A stretch of DNA of 64,000 bases from JAVBKU01 sp031553875 (GCA_031553875.1 JAVBKU010000013.1:1-64000), one strand, 5' to 3'. Counted from the first letter of the stretch, positions 46,037 to 55,105 are shown. The notes: a model not told the origin generated them from the letters alone. Translations and numbers: made by a program.

Positions 46037-47317
46037 TTAGGCGTAATTGTAATCTATCCGGTACTCCTCGGGGAAGTCGATTATCCTCTTCTCGTCGATG
46101 GCCTGCTGGCCCAGGAGCGAGAGTATGGTGGCGTAATAGCCCTCTTCAGCGATCTGCGGCGGCTGAATACCGCTGATAGAGGCCTCCACGAAGGCGTCCA
46201 TCAGGAATGGCGAGCCGTCGGCATAGTCCCTCTTGCGGCCCAGGATATACTCGCCGCTGTTCTTGCGGGCGATCTCGGGGTCCCAGCTCGGCCCGGCCAG
46301 AGGGATGGAGCTGAACAGGTCCTTCTCGATGTTGTTTATCATCTGCAGGAATCCGGGCATGGGGGGAGTCTGTTCGAAGTAGTACTTGCCCACTTCGGGC
46401 TCGATAGTACCCCGGTTGCCGATGATCTGCTCCTCGAGGCCGTAAAATTTGTTGGAGATTATCGAGTCGAAGCTCATGCGTCGGCCGTCCTTATATGTAT
46501 AGATGACGCCCACGTTGTCCTCCACCTCGCGGCCGTCCTTCCAGAAGGATATTGTGCCGCTGCCCATGATGGTCGCGGGCAGGTCTTTCCATATCCACGT
46601 GCCCATCTGTATCTGGTGGCAGGCCAGCTCGGTCATCAGCCCCAGCGAATATTCGCGGTAGAGTCGCCAGTTGATCTTGCGCTCCAGTTCGGGCGAGGGC
46701 ACAGGCCTGCGCCAGTCGCCGTTGCGGTACCAGAAAGTCTTGATACCCTGAATCTCACCGAATATCCCCGAGCGGATCATCTCCATAGCCTTGATGTAGC
46801 AGGGGTCGTAAAGGCGCTGCTGCCCGGTGAAGAACACGCGGCCGGTACTTTTGAATTTCTTGTAGACTTCTAACGTGTCGGGTAGGGTCATGCATATCGA
46901 CTTCTCGCAGAAGACGTGCTTGCCCGCTTCCAGCGCGTCGATGGCCATGGCTCTGTGCAGGTTGAGCGGCGTGGCTATTATCACGGCGTCTACCTCTTTG
47001 GATGAGAGCAGTTCGCGGTAGTCGGTGCACCTCCTGGCCTTAGGCGCGAGGGCTCCCGCCGCCTCGAGATTGGGGGCGTAGTCGTCGCACAGGTATGTGA
47101 TCTCGGCTTTGGGATTGCTCAGCGCCAGCCCCATGAGATACTGGCCCCTCGATCCGGGGCCTATGACCCCGATCCGGAGTTTCTCGCCTTTTGATAAGGC
47201 CTGCCTCTCTTCCGACAGCCCTTCAAGCCACGGATATGAGGCGAACAGCGCCGTAGTACCCATCACGGCCCCGAATTCCTGCAGGAACTCGCGGCGTGAA
47301 AGTTTGTTGTCCTTCAT
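46037..47317 (-). CDS. Gfo/Idh/MocA family oxidoreductase with Tat signal (1)
   Basis: The 426-residue protein begins with a twin-arginine signal (SRREFLQEFGAVMGTTALFA). The Rossmann motif VIGPGSRG (about 50-57) and the CEKS motif, where the family has its catalytic Lys in EKP, identify a Gfo/Idh/MocA dehydrogenase. With the neighbouring DUF1080 protein it resembles the 3-keto-glycoside pathway described in Bacteroides. In that pathway these enzymes oxidise sugar C3 using a tightly bound NAD. The substrate here is inferred. It is the third of four genes on the minus strand. Confidence 0.88.
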   Translation of the reverse strand: MKDNKLSRREFLQEFGAVMGTTALFASYPWLEGLSEERQALSKGEKLRIGVIGPGSRGQYLMGLALSNPKAEITYLCDDYAPNLEAAGALAPKARRCTDYRELLSSKEVDAVIIATPLNLHRAMAIDALEAGKHVFCEKSICMTLPDTLEVYKKFKSTGRVFFTGQQRLYDPCYIKAMEMIRSGIFGEIQGIKTFWYRNGDWRRPVPSPELERKINWRLYREYSLGLMTELACHQIQMGTWIWKDLPATIMGSGTISFWKDGREVEDNVGVIYTYKDGRRMSFDSIISNKFYGLEEQIIGNRGTIEPEVGKYYFEQTPPMPGFLQMINNIEKDLFSSIPLAGPSWDPEIARKNSGEYILGRKRDYADGSPFLMDAFVEASISGIQPPQIAEEGYYATILSLLGQQAIDEKRIIDFPEEYRIDYNYA

Positions 47318-47364
47318 TAATACTTGGGTTGCAAATGCTTCCCGCCCGTGCGGGAAATATCTAA

Positions 47365-47403
47365 ATCCAACGGACTCCCCCTCGAGAGGGAAAGTCCGTG
47401 GAT
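47365..47403. other. Hairpin between the two oxidoreductase genes
   Basis: ATCCAACGGACT pairs imperfectly with AGTCCGTGGAT around a C/G-rich middle. It could set the relative mRNA stability of the two genes. Confidence 0.45.
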
Positions 47404-47444
47404 CTTGTATTTAATATTGTCGCGCGACCTTCCGTCCGCTTAAC

Positions 47445-48824
47445 TTAGTACCTGAACACCTTATCTCCGGCGATCACCTCCTGGTGGTCGGAGTCGAATG
47501 TCACGTACTGCTTGGTGCGTATGGCAGCGTTGACCATGATACAAGCCACAGAGTGGTCGTATGCTGCTTCCACAGGAGCGTTGGGCTGCTTGCGGCTCCG
47601 CACGCACTCCATCCAGTTGGCCACGTGGGCCGAAGAAAGAGAGTCGCCGCCCATGAAGGCTTCGTTCTGCACGGCCTCGCCCTGGAGCTTGAATGTGTCG
47701 AGCTTATTCTCTTTGAGGCCCATCTTGTTGGCGTTCTCAGCCTTGAGATAGCCTGTGGGAGTCACCATGTTGGTGTCGAGGTTGAGCTCGCCGCCGTTCG
47801 AATAGTATATCTCCTTGACGCCGCCCGCCGAGTTGGAGAAACGCGACGAGTAGAGCACCTGGAAGCCCTTGGTCATGTCGTTGTCGGGACCGTAGTCCAT
47901 CACAGCGGTCATTGTGTCCATGTTGGTGCGGCCGTCCTTCCACATGTAGATACCGCCGTTGGCGGTCACGCTCCTGGGGTGCTTAAGGCCGGTGAACCAG
48001 TGCACGGTGTCGATCTGGTGAGCCATCCACTGTCCGGGGATACCTGATGAGTAAGGCCAGAAGAGGCGGTACTCGAGGTATTTGCGGGGGTCGAAGTCTA
48101 CATAGGGGCGGTTCATGAGGAAGCGCAGCCAATCGAGGTCCTCCTTCTTACACTTGGCCACGAGTTCGGGCCTGCGCCACCTGTCGGGCTGGTTGACGTT
48201 CCATGTCATTTCGCACATCACGATGTCGCCGAACTTACCCGAGCGGATATAGTCGTTGGCGGCATGGTAGTTGGCGCCGCTGCGCCTCTGCGAGCCCATC
48301 TGGAATATGATGCCCGCCTTGTCGACCGCGGCCCTGGCCCTGCGGTTGTCCTCCATGGTCTCGGCGAAGGGCTTCTCCACGTAACAGTCTTTGCCAGCTT
48401 CTGCGGCCTCGATGGTGTGAAGGGCGTGCTGGAAGTCGGAGGTGGCGATGATTACCGCGTCGATGTCCTTATCCCTGTACAGCTCTTCGTTGTTGATATA
48501 GGGGCGGATAGAGTGGCCCATCTTGTCGGAGAGGAACTGCACGCCCTCTTCGCGGCGACGTTTCCAGATATCCGACACGCCGATGATGTCGAAGTTGAGC
48601 CTCTTGTTATGGTGTGTGAAGCAGGGGATAAGCGTCCCCTTTGAGCGATCGGAGAAGCCGACGATGCCGACGTTCACCCTGTCATTGGCGCCAATCACCC
48701 TCGCGTAGCTCTTGGGGCTGAGGGCTATGCCGCCCAGCATCAGGCCCGCCGATACGGCGCCCGCCTGCTTGAGAAAATCACGCCTTGAGATGCTTCCTTT
48801 CTGCTCTTTTTTGTTCTCTTCCAT
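47445..48824 (-). CDS. Gfo/Idh/MocA family oxidoreductase with Tat signal (2)
   Basis: The 459-residue protein starts with a twin-arginine signal (SRRDFLKQAGAVSAGLMLGGIAL). The nucleotide-binding strand is VGIVGFSDRSKG and the catalytic motif is VEKPFAE, intact. It shows the usual C-terminal alpha/beta substrate domain. It is a divergent paralog of the protein at 46037, and both are in the same operon after the DUF1080 gene (50 bases away). Such pairs can provide oxidation and re-reduction at C3 of a sugar. The role is inferred from context. Confidence 0.88.
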   Translation of the reverse strand: MEENKKEQKGSISRRDFLKQAGAVSAGLMLGGIALSPKSYARVIGANDRVNVGIVGFSDRSKGTLIPCFTHHNKRLNFDIIGVSDIWKRRREEGVQFLSDKMGHSIRPYINNEELYRDKDIDAVIIATSDFQHALHTIEAAEAGKDCYVEKPFAETMEDNRRARAAVDKAGIIFQMGSQRRSGANYHAANDYIRSGKFGDIVMCEMTWNVNQPDRWRRPELVAKCKKEDLDWLRFLMNRPYVDFDPRKYLEYRLFWPYSSGIPGQWMAHQIDTVHWFTGLKHPRSVTANGGIYMWKDGRTNMDTMTAVMDYGPDNDMTKGFQVLYSSRFSNSAGGVKEIYYSNGGELNLDTNMVTPTGYLKAENANKMGLKENKLDTFKLQGEAVQNEAFMGGDSLSSAHVANWMECVRSRKQPNAPVEAAYDHSVACIMVNAAIRTKQYVTFDSDHQEVIAGDKVFRY

Positions 48825-48871
48825 GGTTATATGGTTTTAGATTTTTCAAACTTGGGTTTGGGGTCGAAGGC

Positions 48872-50221
48872 TTACTTCAATTCCTTGATCTTGATGTTCT
48901 TGAAGAACACGTCGTCGCCATGGTCCTGCAGGAGGATGTAGCCCTCGGCGAGGTTGCCGAAGTTGGGCCAGTCGCGATACTTGCTGTAGGCCACCAGCGC
49001 ATTGAACATCTGGTTGTTGCGATCGTACTCCACGATCTTCACGTCGTTGAGCCAATGTTCTACGTGGTTGCCGTTCACCACGATGCGGGCCGTGTTGAAG
49101 AATCCACCCCTGAAAGGTTTGTTGGCGGGAGCGGGGATCAGGTCGTACAGAGAGCCGAGAGTACGGTTGCCCTTCACGCCCTTCTTGGCGTCTTCGTGAA
49201 TTTTATCGTCGAGGATCTGGAACTCGCAGCCGATAGCCGAACCGGGACCCTTGTTGAGGTCGGGATCCACGAAATATTTCACGCCGCTGTTGGCGCCCTC
49301 GGTGATCATGAAGTCTACCACCAGCTCGAAGTTCTGATATTTCCTGGTCGTGATGATGTCGCCGCCGTTTGTCGATTCGCCGCCGCCGGATTTCATCACC
49401 TGGAGCACGCCGTTCTCGATCTTCCAGCCCTTGGCGGGGAAACCGTTTCGTTTCACACTCTGCCAGCCTGCGGATGTTTTGCCGTCCCACAGGAGCTCCC
49501 AGCCGTCTTCGGCCTCGCGCGCGCTTATGGTATTGGCGATAGCGTTAACCTGGGGTATCTGACTGAACTCGGGAGTACGTTCTTTTTCCAGGCCTTCGGT
49601 GCAGATGCGGATGTTGCGCCATGCTATTTCCTTGCCCACGAGTTCCTCCTTGTTGATGCCGTGCACCTGGAGCGAGATGAAGCCGCTGGGGGTCATATCG
49701 TCGAGCAGGTCGGCGCAAGGTATGCCGTTGAGCCATGTGCGGATAGAGTTGCCGATAGCTTCGATACGCACAGTATTCCACTGGTTATTCTTAAACGCCT
49801 TCATCGCGTCGGGGTTCTTGCTCATGGGATAGAGCCAGCCGCGGCGCGCTTCGTCGTAGATACCCGCGCTCCACGCCCTTGACGAGGGATCGAGCTCATA
49901 CTGGTAGCCGTGTACGCGGTAGTCCTTATAATCTTTATTAGACAGGCTGCGGAACTGTATACCCGAGTTGAGGCCGTCGTCCACCTTCACTTCGAGTTCG
50001 AGGATGAAGTCGCCATAGTTTTTGGTAGTAGAGAGGAAAGTGTTTTCTTTGATGAGCTTGCTTACGCCTACGACAGCGCCGTCTACGATCTTATATTCGG
50101 CCGTGCCGCCCATTTTTGTCCATCCCTTGAGGTTCTTGCCGTTAAACAGCGGTGTCCATTTTGTCTGGGCAGCGAGCGACAGGGTCGCAAGGCAGAGGAC
50201 CAGGGTCAAGATTTTTTTCAT
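48872..50221 (-). CDS. Secreted protein with two DUF1080 (3-keto-disaccharide hydrolase) domains
   Basis: The 449-residue protein starts at the ATG at 50221, which gives a signal peptide (about 1-18, AQT); the longer frame upstream is not signal-like. Two DUF1080 domains lie in tandem (about 20-205 and 240-449), each with a W-x-x-L-x-x-G-x-(N/T)-x-x-G-W opening and a jelly-roll pattern ending in LQ(V/D)HG. DUF1080 proteins of Bacteroides include hydrolases or lyases that cleave 3-keto-glycosides. Context supports this: two Gfo/Idh/MocA oxidoreductases follow in one transcript. The -7-like TATCTTTG lies on the minus strand at 50334-50327. Confidence 0.85.
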   Translation of the reverse strand: MKKILTLVLCLATLSLAAQTKWTPLFNGKNLKGWTKMGGTAEYKIVDGAVVGVSKLIKENTFLSTTKNYGDFILELEVKVDDGLNSGIQFRSLSNKDYKDYRVHGYQYELDPSSRAWSAGIYDEARRGWLYPMSKNPDAMKAFKNNQWNTVRIEAIGNSIRTWLNGIPCADLLDDMTPSGFISLQVHGINKEELVGKEIAWRNIRICTEGLEKERTPEFSQIPQVNAIANTISAREAEDGWELLWDGKTSAGWQSVKRNGFPAKGWKIENGVLQVMKSGGGESTNGGDIITTRKYQNFELVVDFMITEGANSGVKYFVDPDLNKGPGSAIGCEFQILDDKIHEDAKKGVKGNRTLGSLYDLIPAPANKPFRGGFFNTARIVVNGNHVEHWLNDVKIVEYDRNNQMFNALVAYSKYRDWPNFGNLAEGYILLQDHGDDVFFKNIKIKELK

Positions 50222-50326
50222 TTTTTGAAGTTTTTGATAGGTTTTAGAGTTGTTATTTAAGTTGTCGTGTTTGCTATGTGGAATATCGTGCGGAGTTGCT
50301 TTGCGGTACATAATAGTACATCTATA

Positions 50327-50334
50327 CAAAGATA
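50327..50334 (-). promoter_or_regulatory. Probable -7 box of the 3-keto-glycoside operon
   Basis: TATCTTTG on the minus strand would give a leader of about 100 bases before the DUF1080 start codon. No good -33 element is seen, so an activator may be needed. Confidence 0.5.
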
Positions 50335-50454
50335 TAGAAAAATTTCGCAAAACACCTAACGTTTCACCTCGTTAAAACGCCGCTTCGGGGGAGGGGTGGT
50401 TGTGAAAAATGAGACTGACATATTATCTCACAGTAGTTTTTTCGCCTTCGGCGA

Positions 50455-50668
50455 CCTACTTTTAGCTACGCTTTCATTTCTCGCGACTCGGCATAGTCCG
50501 CAAGCGGTCTCTGCCCTCACTGCTCGAAATGTTGTCCATTGCCACAAAAGTAGGCAAAAGGTCTAGCCGCGTCTTCTGCCGGGGTCTCTTCCGGGAGGCT
50601 TCCCTCGCTACACGGTAACTCAGGTGATCTCCCTCATGAGACCTATTTCCGGCAGAAGCCCGAAGCGG
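50455..50668 (-). repeat. Repeat family B, copy 2 (long form)
   Basis: This is the reverse complement of copy 1, with the same 90-base hairpin core and the same long insert (ACAACATTTCGAGCAG onwards) between CTACTTTT and AAAAGTAG. It lies between the DUF1080 operon and the secG gene. The region 50222-50454 otherwise shows only the promoter element noted above. Confidence 0.75.
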
Positions 50669-50751
50669 CGAATTATTTTGCTATTCCGAAGTTACTTTAA
50701 CAGACACAGATTTATTCGGGGCCTTATAATTCTTAATTTTACTACTTAACA

Positions 50752-50779
50752 AAAAAGAGATGCATATGCATCTCTTTTT
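50752..50779 (-). terminator. Intrinsic terminator of secG
   Basis: A perfect 28-base palindrome (AAAAAGAGATGCA with TGCATCTCTTTTT) 50 bases past the secG stop. Confidence 0.9.
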
Positions 50780-50827
50780 ATTCTTGTTCGCTTTGAACGT
50801 ATGTACGCCCCCAACAGACAGCGCTCC

Positions 50828-51190
50828 TTATTCCGCGCTCTGGGCGGGCTGTTCGCCTTCTGCGGGTTGGGTCAGCGGCAGACGGGCGGGATCCTGGAGG
50901 AGCATCTGATTGGTCTCCTGTTTCTGGAGGATGGCCTTGTCGACGCCGTCGCTGCTGGCGGCGATACGGCTCTTGGGGATCACCATTGTGGCGGCCAGGC
51001 TCAACACTACGATCGATATGGCCATGCCCCATGTGAGCTTTTCAAGGAAGTCGGCCGTCTGGCGCACGCCCATCACCTGGTTTGAGGCGCCGAAGTTGGC
51101 AGCCATACCGCTCTTGGGATTCTGCGAGAGGACCGAAAGTACGAGGATAACGCTCGCGATAAGGATAAGTACTACAAAGAAAGTATACAT
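50828..51190 (-). CDS. secG: Preprotein translocase subunit SecG
   Basis: The 120-residue membrane protein has two membrane helices (about 1-25 and 52-72) with the conserved loop SQNPKSGMAANFGASNQVMG between them, the SecG hallmark. The C-terminal tail (about 75-120) is hydrophilic, with Gln, Pro and Glu, and is longer than in E. coli. It stimulates SecYEG-dependent export. It is the last gene of a unit that includes the TPR protein, lptE and the sigma-54 activator upstream. Confidence 0.93.
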   Translation of the reverse strand: MYTFFVVLILIASVILVLSVLSQNPKSGMAANFGASNQVMGVRQTADFLEKLTWGMAISIVVLSLAATMVIPKSRIAASSDGVDKAILQKQETNQMLLQDPARLPLTQPAEGEQPAQSAE

Positions 51191-51271
51191 TGTTCTTGAG
51201 TTATTTGATTAGCTTTTCTGTCTGTGCCCCGGCGCGCCGTTTTGCTGCTCAAAGCGGCTCCGGCGGCCTCC

Positions 51272-51766
51272 CTATTTGCTGTCCTGACTATCCAGGCCGG
51301 CGATAAGTTCGGCAAAATAAACACTTTTTTCCGGATATAGCAAACTTAATTTTAGATATATCTCCTTCGCGCGCTCCGTGGCGCCCTGCATGGCGTATAT
51401 CATGGCGAGCTCTTCGGACACCATTTCGTCGTCGCTGTCGGTGGCCGAAGTCTCCGCCTTATCCTCCTCGGTCGTCGACTCGGAGGCCGATATCTTCTGC
51501 GGCTCCACCTGCAGAAAACGGTCGATTATCTCATTGGTCCCGGGCCTGAGAATTTGCTCGGGAGAGGGGGCGTCGTTAAGCAGTCCGTTGCTGCGCAGGG
51601 CGGCCATGGCCAGCTTGGTGCGCAGTCCGGCGTTACCCGTAAACCTGTACAGTAACACTCTCGCGGGCGAAAACCACGGATAGCGGTCGAGAGTTTCGCG
51701 TATCTCCGTAACGCTGGGGATGGGCGTACCCGCCGGGTCGGCGATGTATTTTATCACGGGATCCAT
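51272..51766 (-). CDS. TPR-like protein of unknown function in the lptE-secG unit
   Basis: The 164-residue protein has no signal peptide. Its N-terminal half contains PIPSVTEIRETLDRYPWFSPARVLLYRF, an acidic Ser/Thr/Glu/Asp linker follows (about 90-115), and the C-terminus has a single TPR-like hairpin (LAMIYAMQGATERAKEIYLKLSLLYPEKSVYF). Small proteins with this arrangement sit between lptE and secG in other Bacteroidetes, in my recollection. Function unknown. Confidence 0.72.
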   Translation of the reverse strand: MDPVIKYIADPAGTPIPSVTEIRETLDRYPWFSPARVLLYRFTGNAGLRTKLAMAALRSNGLLNDAPSPEQILRPGTNEIIDRFLQVEPQKISASESTTEEDKAETSATDSDDEMVSEELAMIYAMQGATERAKEIYLKLSLLYPEKSVYFAELIAGLDSQDSK

Positions 51767-51784
51767 ATAACAGGGATTTTTAGG

Positions 51785-52300
51785 TTACCAGTTGGCTACG
51801 GCGGCGTTGAATATATCCTCCACGAGCATCTCCACGATCTCGGGTATAAGCGTGGGCTCCACCTCCTGGAGGAGCTTGCTGCTGTCGTACTCGGAATATG
51901 CGGAGAAGGTCTTGTTGTAGTTGAGGTTGGGCTCGATGGCGTTGATGAAACGCACCCTCACGGTGATCGTGAGGCGGTTCTTCACGGCGTATTCGTCAGC
52001 CGAGATCGAGGCGGGTACGGAGGTGTAGCCCGTGATCTCGCCCTCGAAGTTGAGGTCGCCGCCCTCGGGAATGAGCGTCAGGCGCGTCTGGCGGGAGAAC
52101 CTGTCCTGCAGGGCCTCGGTGAGCGTGGAGCTCAGTATGGGGGCCACCAGCAGGGCGTTGTTGGGGAAGCGGGCGATGCTCACCGTCTTGGCGTCGGGGG
52201 AGATGGAGGCTCCCGAGAGCGAATATTTCACCTTACACCCCGTGAATGCCGCTAAGCACACCAGGAGCAGGGCCGCCTTTGTCAGTATATTGAATCTCAT
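51785..52300 (-). CDS. lptE: LPS-assembly lipoprotein LptE
   Basis: The 171-residue lipoprotein has the lipobox FTGC (Cys22). The mature domain, with YSLSGASISPDAKTVSIARFPNNA near the start and FEGEITGYTSVPAS, matches the Bacteroidetes LptE/DUF family. LptE plugs the LptD barrel that inserts lipopolysaccharide in the outer membrane. Its start overlaps the stop of the sigma-54 activator gene by 4 bases, so the two are coupled. Confidence 0.85.
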   Translation of the reverse strand: MRFNILTKAALLLVCLAAFTGCKVKYSLSGASISPDAKTVSIARFPNNALLVAPILSSTLTEALQDRFSRQTRLTLIPEGGDLNFEGEITGYTSVPASISADEYAVKNRLTITVRVRFINAIEPNLNYNKTFSAYSEYDSSKLLQEVEPTLIPEIVEMLVEDIFNAAVANW

Positions 52301-53502
52301 TCTATTCCGAGGTCTTTAATTTTCCGGTACAGCGTACGCTCCGACATGAACAGCTCCTTGGCCGTTTCGCGTCGCTTGCCGCCGTTGCGCTTCAGGGCCT
52401 TGACGATGGCCTCGCGCTGCATTTTTTCCTTGGTCATCACTTCTCCCTGGCCCTCTTCGGTCACCTCCTCGGCCGTGTCGTCGAAGTCACTTCCGGGGGG
52501 CGGGGTTATGATCGGGGCGCGCTGGGTGGCGTGCTGGGGCAGGAAGGTGGTGATCTCCGCGCCCTGGTGCGTGGCGCCGGCCTTTGTCGACAGTTCGGCG
52601 ACCATCCGCTTGAGGTCGTTTATATCGGCCTTCATATCGAACAACACCTTATAGAGCAGTTCGCGTTCGTCGCCGAAGCCTTCGCTGCGCCTGCCGCCTC
52701 CGACAAATACGGGGGCGTGGGTGCCGTCGGGCAGGTATTTTGCGAGTATGTCGGCGGTTATGAGCCTCGACTCCTCGATAGCCGATATCTGCTCGGCTAC
52801 GTTCTTGAGCTGGCGGATGTTCCCCGGCCAGTAGTACTCCTCCAGCATCTCGCGGGCCCCCTCGTCGAGCGACACGGCGGGCATCCTGTACTGCTGGGCT
52901 ATATCTGTGGCGAAACGCCTGAAAAGCAGGTATATATCGCCCCTGCGCTCGCGCAGCGGAGGCACGGCGATGGGCACGGTGTTGAGGCGGTAGTAGAGGT
53001 CTTCGCGGAAGCGGCCGCCGCTTATGGCTCCCAAGAGGTCGATGTTGGTCGCGGCCACCACCCTTACGTCGGTCTTCTGGGTCTTCGACGAGCCGACCTT
53101 CATAAATTCCCCGGTCTGCAACACGCGCAGAAGCCTCACCTGCGTGGTCTGTGGAAGCTCGGCCACCTCGTCGAGGAATATGGTACCTCCATTGGCCACT
53201 TCGAAGTAGCCCTTGCGGCTCTCCGAAGCCCCGGTGAACGAGCCTTTTTCATGGCCGAAAAGCTCCGAGTCTATGGTCCCCTCGGGTATCGCTCCGCAGT
53301 TGACGGCGATGTACGAGCCGTGCTTGCGCGGGCTGTAGGCATGGATTATCTGGGGGAAGAACTCTTTCCCCACCCCGCTCTCGCCTGTTATAAGCACCGA
53401 GAGGTCGGTCGAAGCGACGCGCACCGCCACCTCGAGGGCCCTCTCGAGAGCCTCGTTGGTGCCGATAATGCCGAACCGCTGTTTGACTGAAGATATATCC
53501 AT
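52297..53502 (-). CDS. Sigma-54-dependent transcriptional activator (AAA+ and Fis HTH)
   Basis: The 401-residue protein has no N-terminal sensor domain. The AAA+ domain starts at residue 10 (GIIGTNEALERAL), with Walker A GESGVGKE (about 40-47), the intact sigma-54 contact loop GSFTGA, Walker B GGTIFLDEV and the R-finger region. A linker follows (about 260-355), then a Fis-type HTH at the end (AIVKALKRNGGKRRETAKELFMSERTLYRKIKDLGI). It should activate RpoN promoters. Unlike the regulator at 18994 it has all key parts. It overlaps lptE by 4 bases. Its target genes are unknown. Confidence 0.93.
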   Translation of the reverse strand: MDISSVKQRFGIIGTNEALERALEVAVRVASTDLSVLITGESGVGKEFFPQIIHAYSPRKHGSYIAVNCGAIPEGTIDSELFGHEKGSFTGASESRKGYFEVANGGTIFLDEVAELPQTTQVRLLRVLQTGEFMKVGSSKTQKTDVRVVAATNIDLLGAISGGRFREDLYYRLNTVPIAVPPLRERRGDIYLLFRRFATDIAQQYRMPAVSLDEGAREMLEEYYWPGNIRQLKNVAEQISAIEESRLITADILAKYLPDGTHAPVFVGGGRRSEGFGDERELLYKVLFDMKADINDLKRMVAELSTKAGATHQGAEITTFLPQHATQRAPIITPPPGSDFDDTAEEVTEEGQGEVMTKEKMQREAIVKALKRNGGKRRETAKELFMSERTLYRKIKDLGIE

Positions 53503-53611
53503 CGCGAGTTGTGTTTCCCGTGGGGTCTATACAAACTATAGACCCGTGGGGAGTGCAAATGTCGGGATTTTTTCCCGAATAGCAAAAATATCCGGAGGTG
53601 TTTAAGAGGGC

Positions 53612-54022
53612 TTATTCTTCGGGGTATATGAAGTTCATGGTCTCCTTGGTGTCGGGGTGGAGCGACGCCGCCACGGGGCACAGGGCCGCCGCACGTTCCA
53701 GGATTGCTTTTTGCTTGGGGGTATATCCGTGGGCGAAGTGCACGTCCACTACTATCTCCGCTATGCGGCGGGGATTGGAGGCCATTACCTTGTTTATCTC
53801 GAGCTTCGTGCCGTCGATGTCGAAGCCGCCCGTGTCGGCCGCCTGTGCCATCAGGGTCAGCATGCAGCTGCCCAGCGCTCCGGCCACCATGTCGGTGGGG
53901 GAGAAGAATTCGCCCTTGCCCTTGTTGTCTACGGGGGCGTCGGTGATTATCTTGTTGCCCGAGGCGTTGTGTGTCATCTCGGTGCGCATATCGCCCAGGT
54001 AGAGCGTGGATATTGTTGCCAT
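53612..54022 (-). CDS. OsmC/Ohr family peroxidase-like protein
   Basis: The 136-residue protein has the OsmC fold with both active-site cysteines: Cys53 in GSCML and Cys115 in ALCPVA. Members reduce organic hydroperoxides with thiols. The context is oxidative-stress-like, near no clear partner. A TATATTTG -7 box lies on the minus strand at 54075-54068, about 45 bases before the start codon. It is transcribed divergently from engB. Confidence 0.92.
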   Translation of the reverse strand: MATISTLYLGDMRTEMTHNASGNKIITDAPVDNKGKGEFFSPTDMVAGALGSCMLTLMAQAADTGGFDIDGTKLEINKVMASNPRRIAEIVVDVHFAHGYTPKQKAILERAAALCPVAASLHPDTKETMNFIYPEE

Positions 54023-54046
54023 AATGCTTTTTTTGGTTACTTTTGT
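54017..54046 (+). promoter_or_regulatory. Promoter of engB, overlapping the osmC start
   Basis: TTG (54017-54019), 19 bases and TACTTTTG (54039-54046) fit the phylum promoter. The engB leader would be about 75 bases. A TATATTTG box for the divergent osmC gene lies at 54068-54075, so the two promoters face each other. Confidence 0.6.
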
Positions 54047-54127
54047 ATGAAGAGATCGGATATTCTACAAATATACAAACAAACACGGTATTTTATCTGT
54101 CCTGTGTCCAAATAATTGATACATCCC

Positions 54128-54733
54128 ATGGAAATACGTTCGGCCGAGTTCAAGTGCAGCAGCCAGAAGCTTTCGCAATGCCCCGGGGACGGCCTGCCCG
54201 AATTCGCCTTTATCGGGCGCTCGAACGTGGGTAAGTCGTCGCTCATCAACATGCTTACGGGCCAGGCGGGGCTTGCCAAGGTATCGTCCACGCCCGGGAA
54301 GACCAAGCTCATAAACCACTTTACCATCGACCAGAGGTGGTATCTCGTCGACCTGCCCGGCTACGGCTACGCGCGTGTGTCGAAGAGTGCCAAGGAGGAG
54401 TTCTCGTCGCTTATTTCCGGCTATGTGCTTAAGAGGGAGGCGTTACATTTTCTCTTCGTGCTGGTGGATTCGAGGCTCGAGCCGCAGAAGATAGACGTCA
54501 AATTCATAAATATGTTAGGGGAGAAGGGCGTGCCTTTCGGGATAGTGTTCACCAAGGCCGACAAGCTTTCCGCCGACCAGGTGGCTTCCAACGTGGCCCA
54601 CTATAAGCGTCACCTCGCCGAGTATTGGGAGGAGCTGCCCCCCATTTTCATCACCTCCTCCGAGAAGAAGCGGGGCAGGGCCGAGGTGCTCGATTTTATA
54701 GGGGAGTGCCTGGGTGCGATAGAGGATAAATAG
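54128..54733 (+). CDS. engB: Ribosome biogenesis GTPase EngB/YsxC
   Basis: The 201-residue GTPase has G1 GRSNVGKSSL, G2 STPGKTKLINHF, G3 DLPGYGYARVSK, G4 FTKADKLS and a G5-like SSEKKRG. It binds the 50S subunit during assembly and is usually essential. The ATG at 54128 fits the family start; a TTG 12 bases upstream is also in frame. Family B copy 3 follows 78 bases after its stop. Confidence 0.94.
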   Translation: MEIRSAEFKCSSQKLSQCPGDGLPEFAFIGRSNVGKSSLINMLTGQAGLAKVSSTPGKTKLINHFTIDQRWYLVDLPGYGYARVSKSAKEEFSSLISGYVLKREALHFLFVLVDSRLEPQKIDVKFINMLGEKGVPFGIVFTKADKLSADQVASNVAHYKRHLAEYWEELPPIFITSSEKKRGRAEVLDFIGECLGAIEDK

Positions 54734-54810
54734 TTTGTATTAACATGCAAAATTCAGCGGCTCAAAAACGTATGTCAGTCAAATTAACATTCAGGACAGC
54801 AAAATAATCG

Positions 54811-54953
54811 CCGCTTCGGGCTTCTGCCGGGAATAGGTCTCGTGAGGGAGATCACCCTCAGTTATCGTGTAACGAGGGAAGCTCCCGGAAGAGACCCCGG
54901 CAGAAGACGCGGCTAGACCTTTTGCCTACTTTTGGGGCAATGCCAAAAGTAGG
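54811..54953 (+). repeat. Repeat family B, copy 3 (short form)
   Basis: It has the same 90-base long-hairpin core as the other copies. The second hairpin is the short version, CTACTTTTGGGGCAATGCC then AAAAGTAG, with no insert. Confidence 0.75.
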
Positions 54954-55002
54954 ATGAAGAAGACAAATAAACCACTGCAAGGTTGTATGTTAATCATATA
55001 TA

Positions 55003-55076
55003 TTCCGGGTCGCGTGCGACCCGCGGCCTTGTGCCCATGGCGCATAGCGCCAGCGGGGGTGGGCACAGGGCCGGAA
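55003..55076 (+). other. Structured leader element before the BNR gene
   Basis: A perfect hairpin CGGGTCGC/GCGACCCG is followed by a branched stem: CGGCC with GGCCG, then TGCCC with GGGCA, then an inner GGCG/CGCC hairpin; TTC and GAA close the whole. It ends 30 bases before the start codon at 55106. It could be a structured 5' leader, or another unrelated repeat. Confidence 0.45.
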
Positions 55077-55105
55077 ATCATCAGGCATAAATAAATACCA
55101 CAGAT

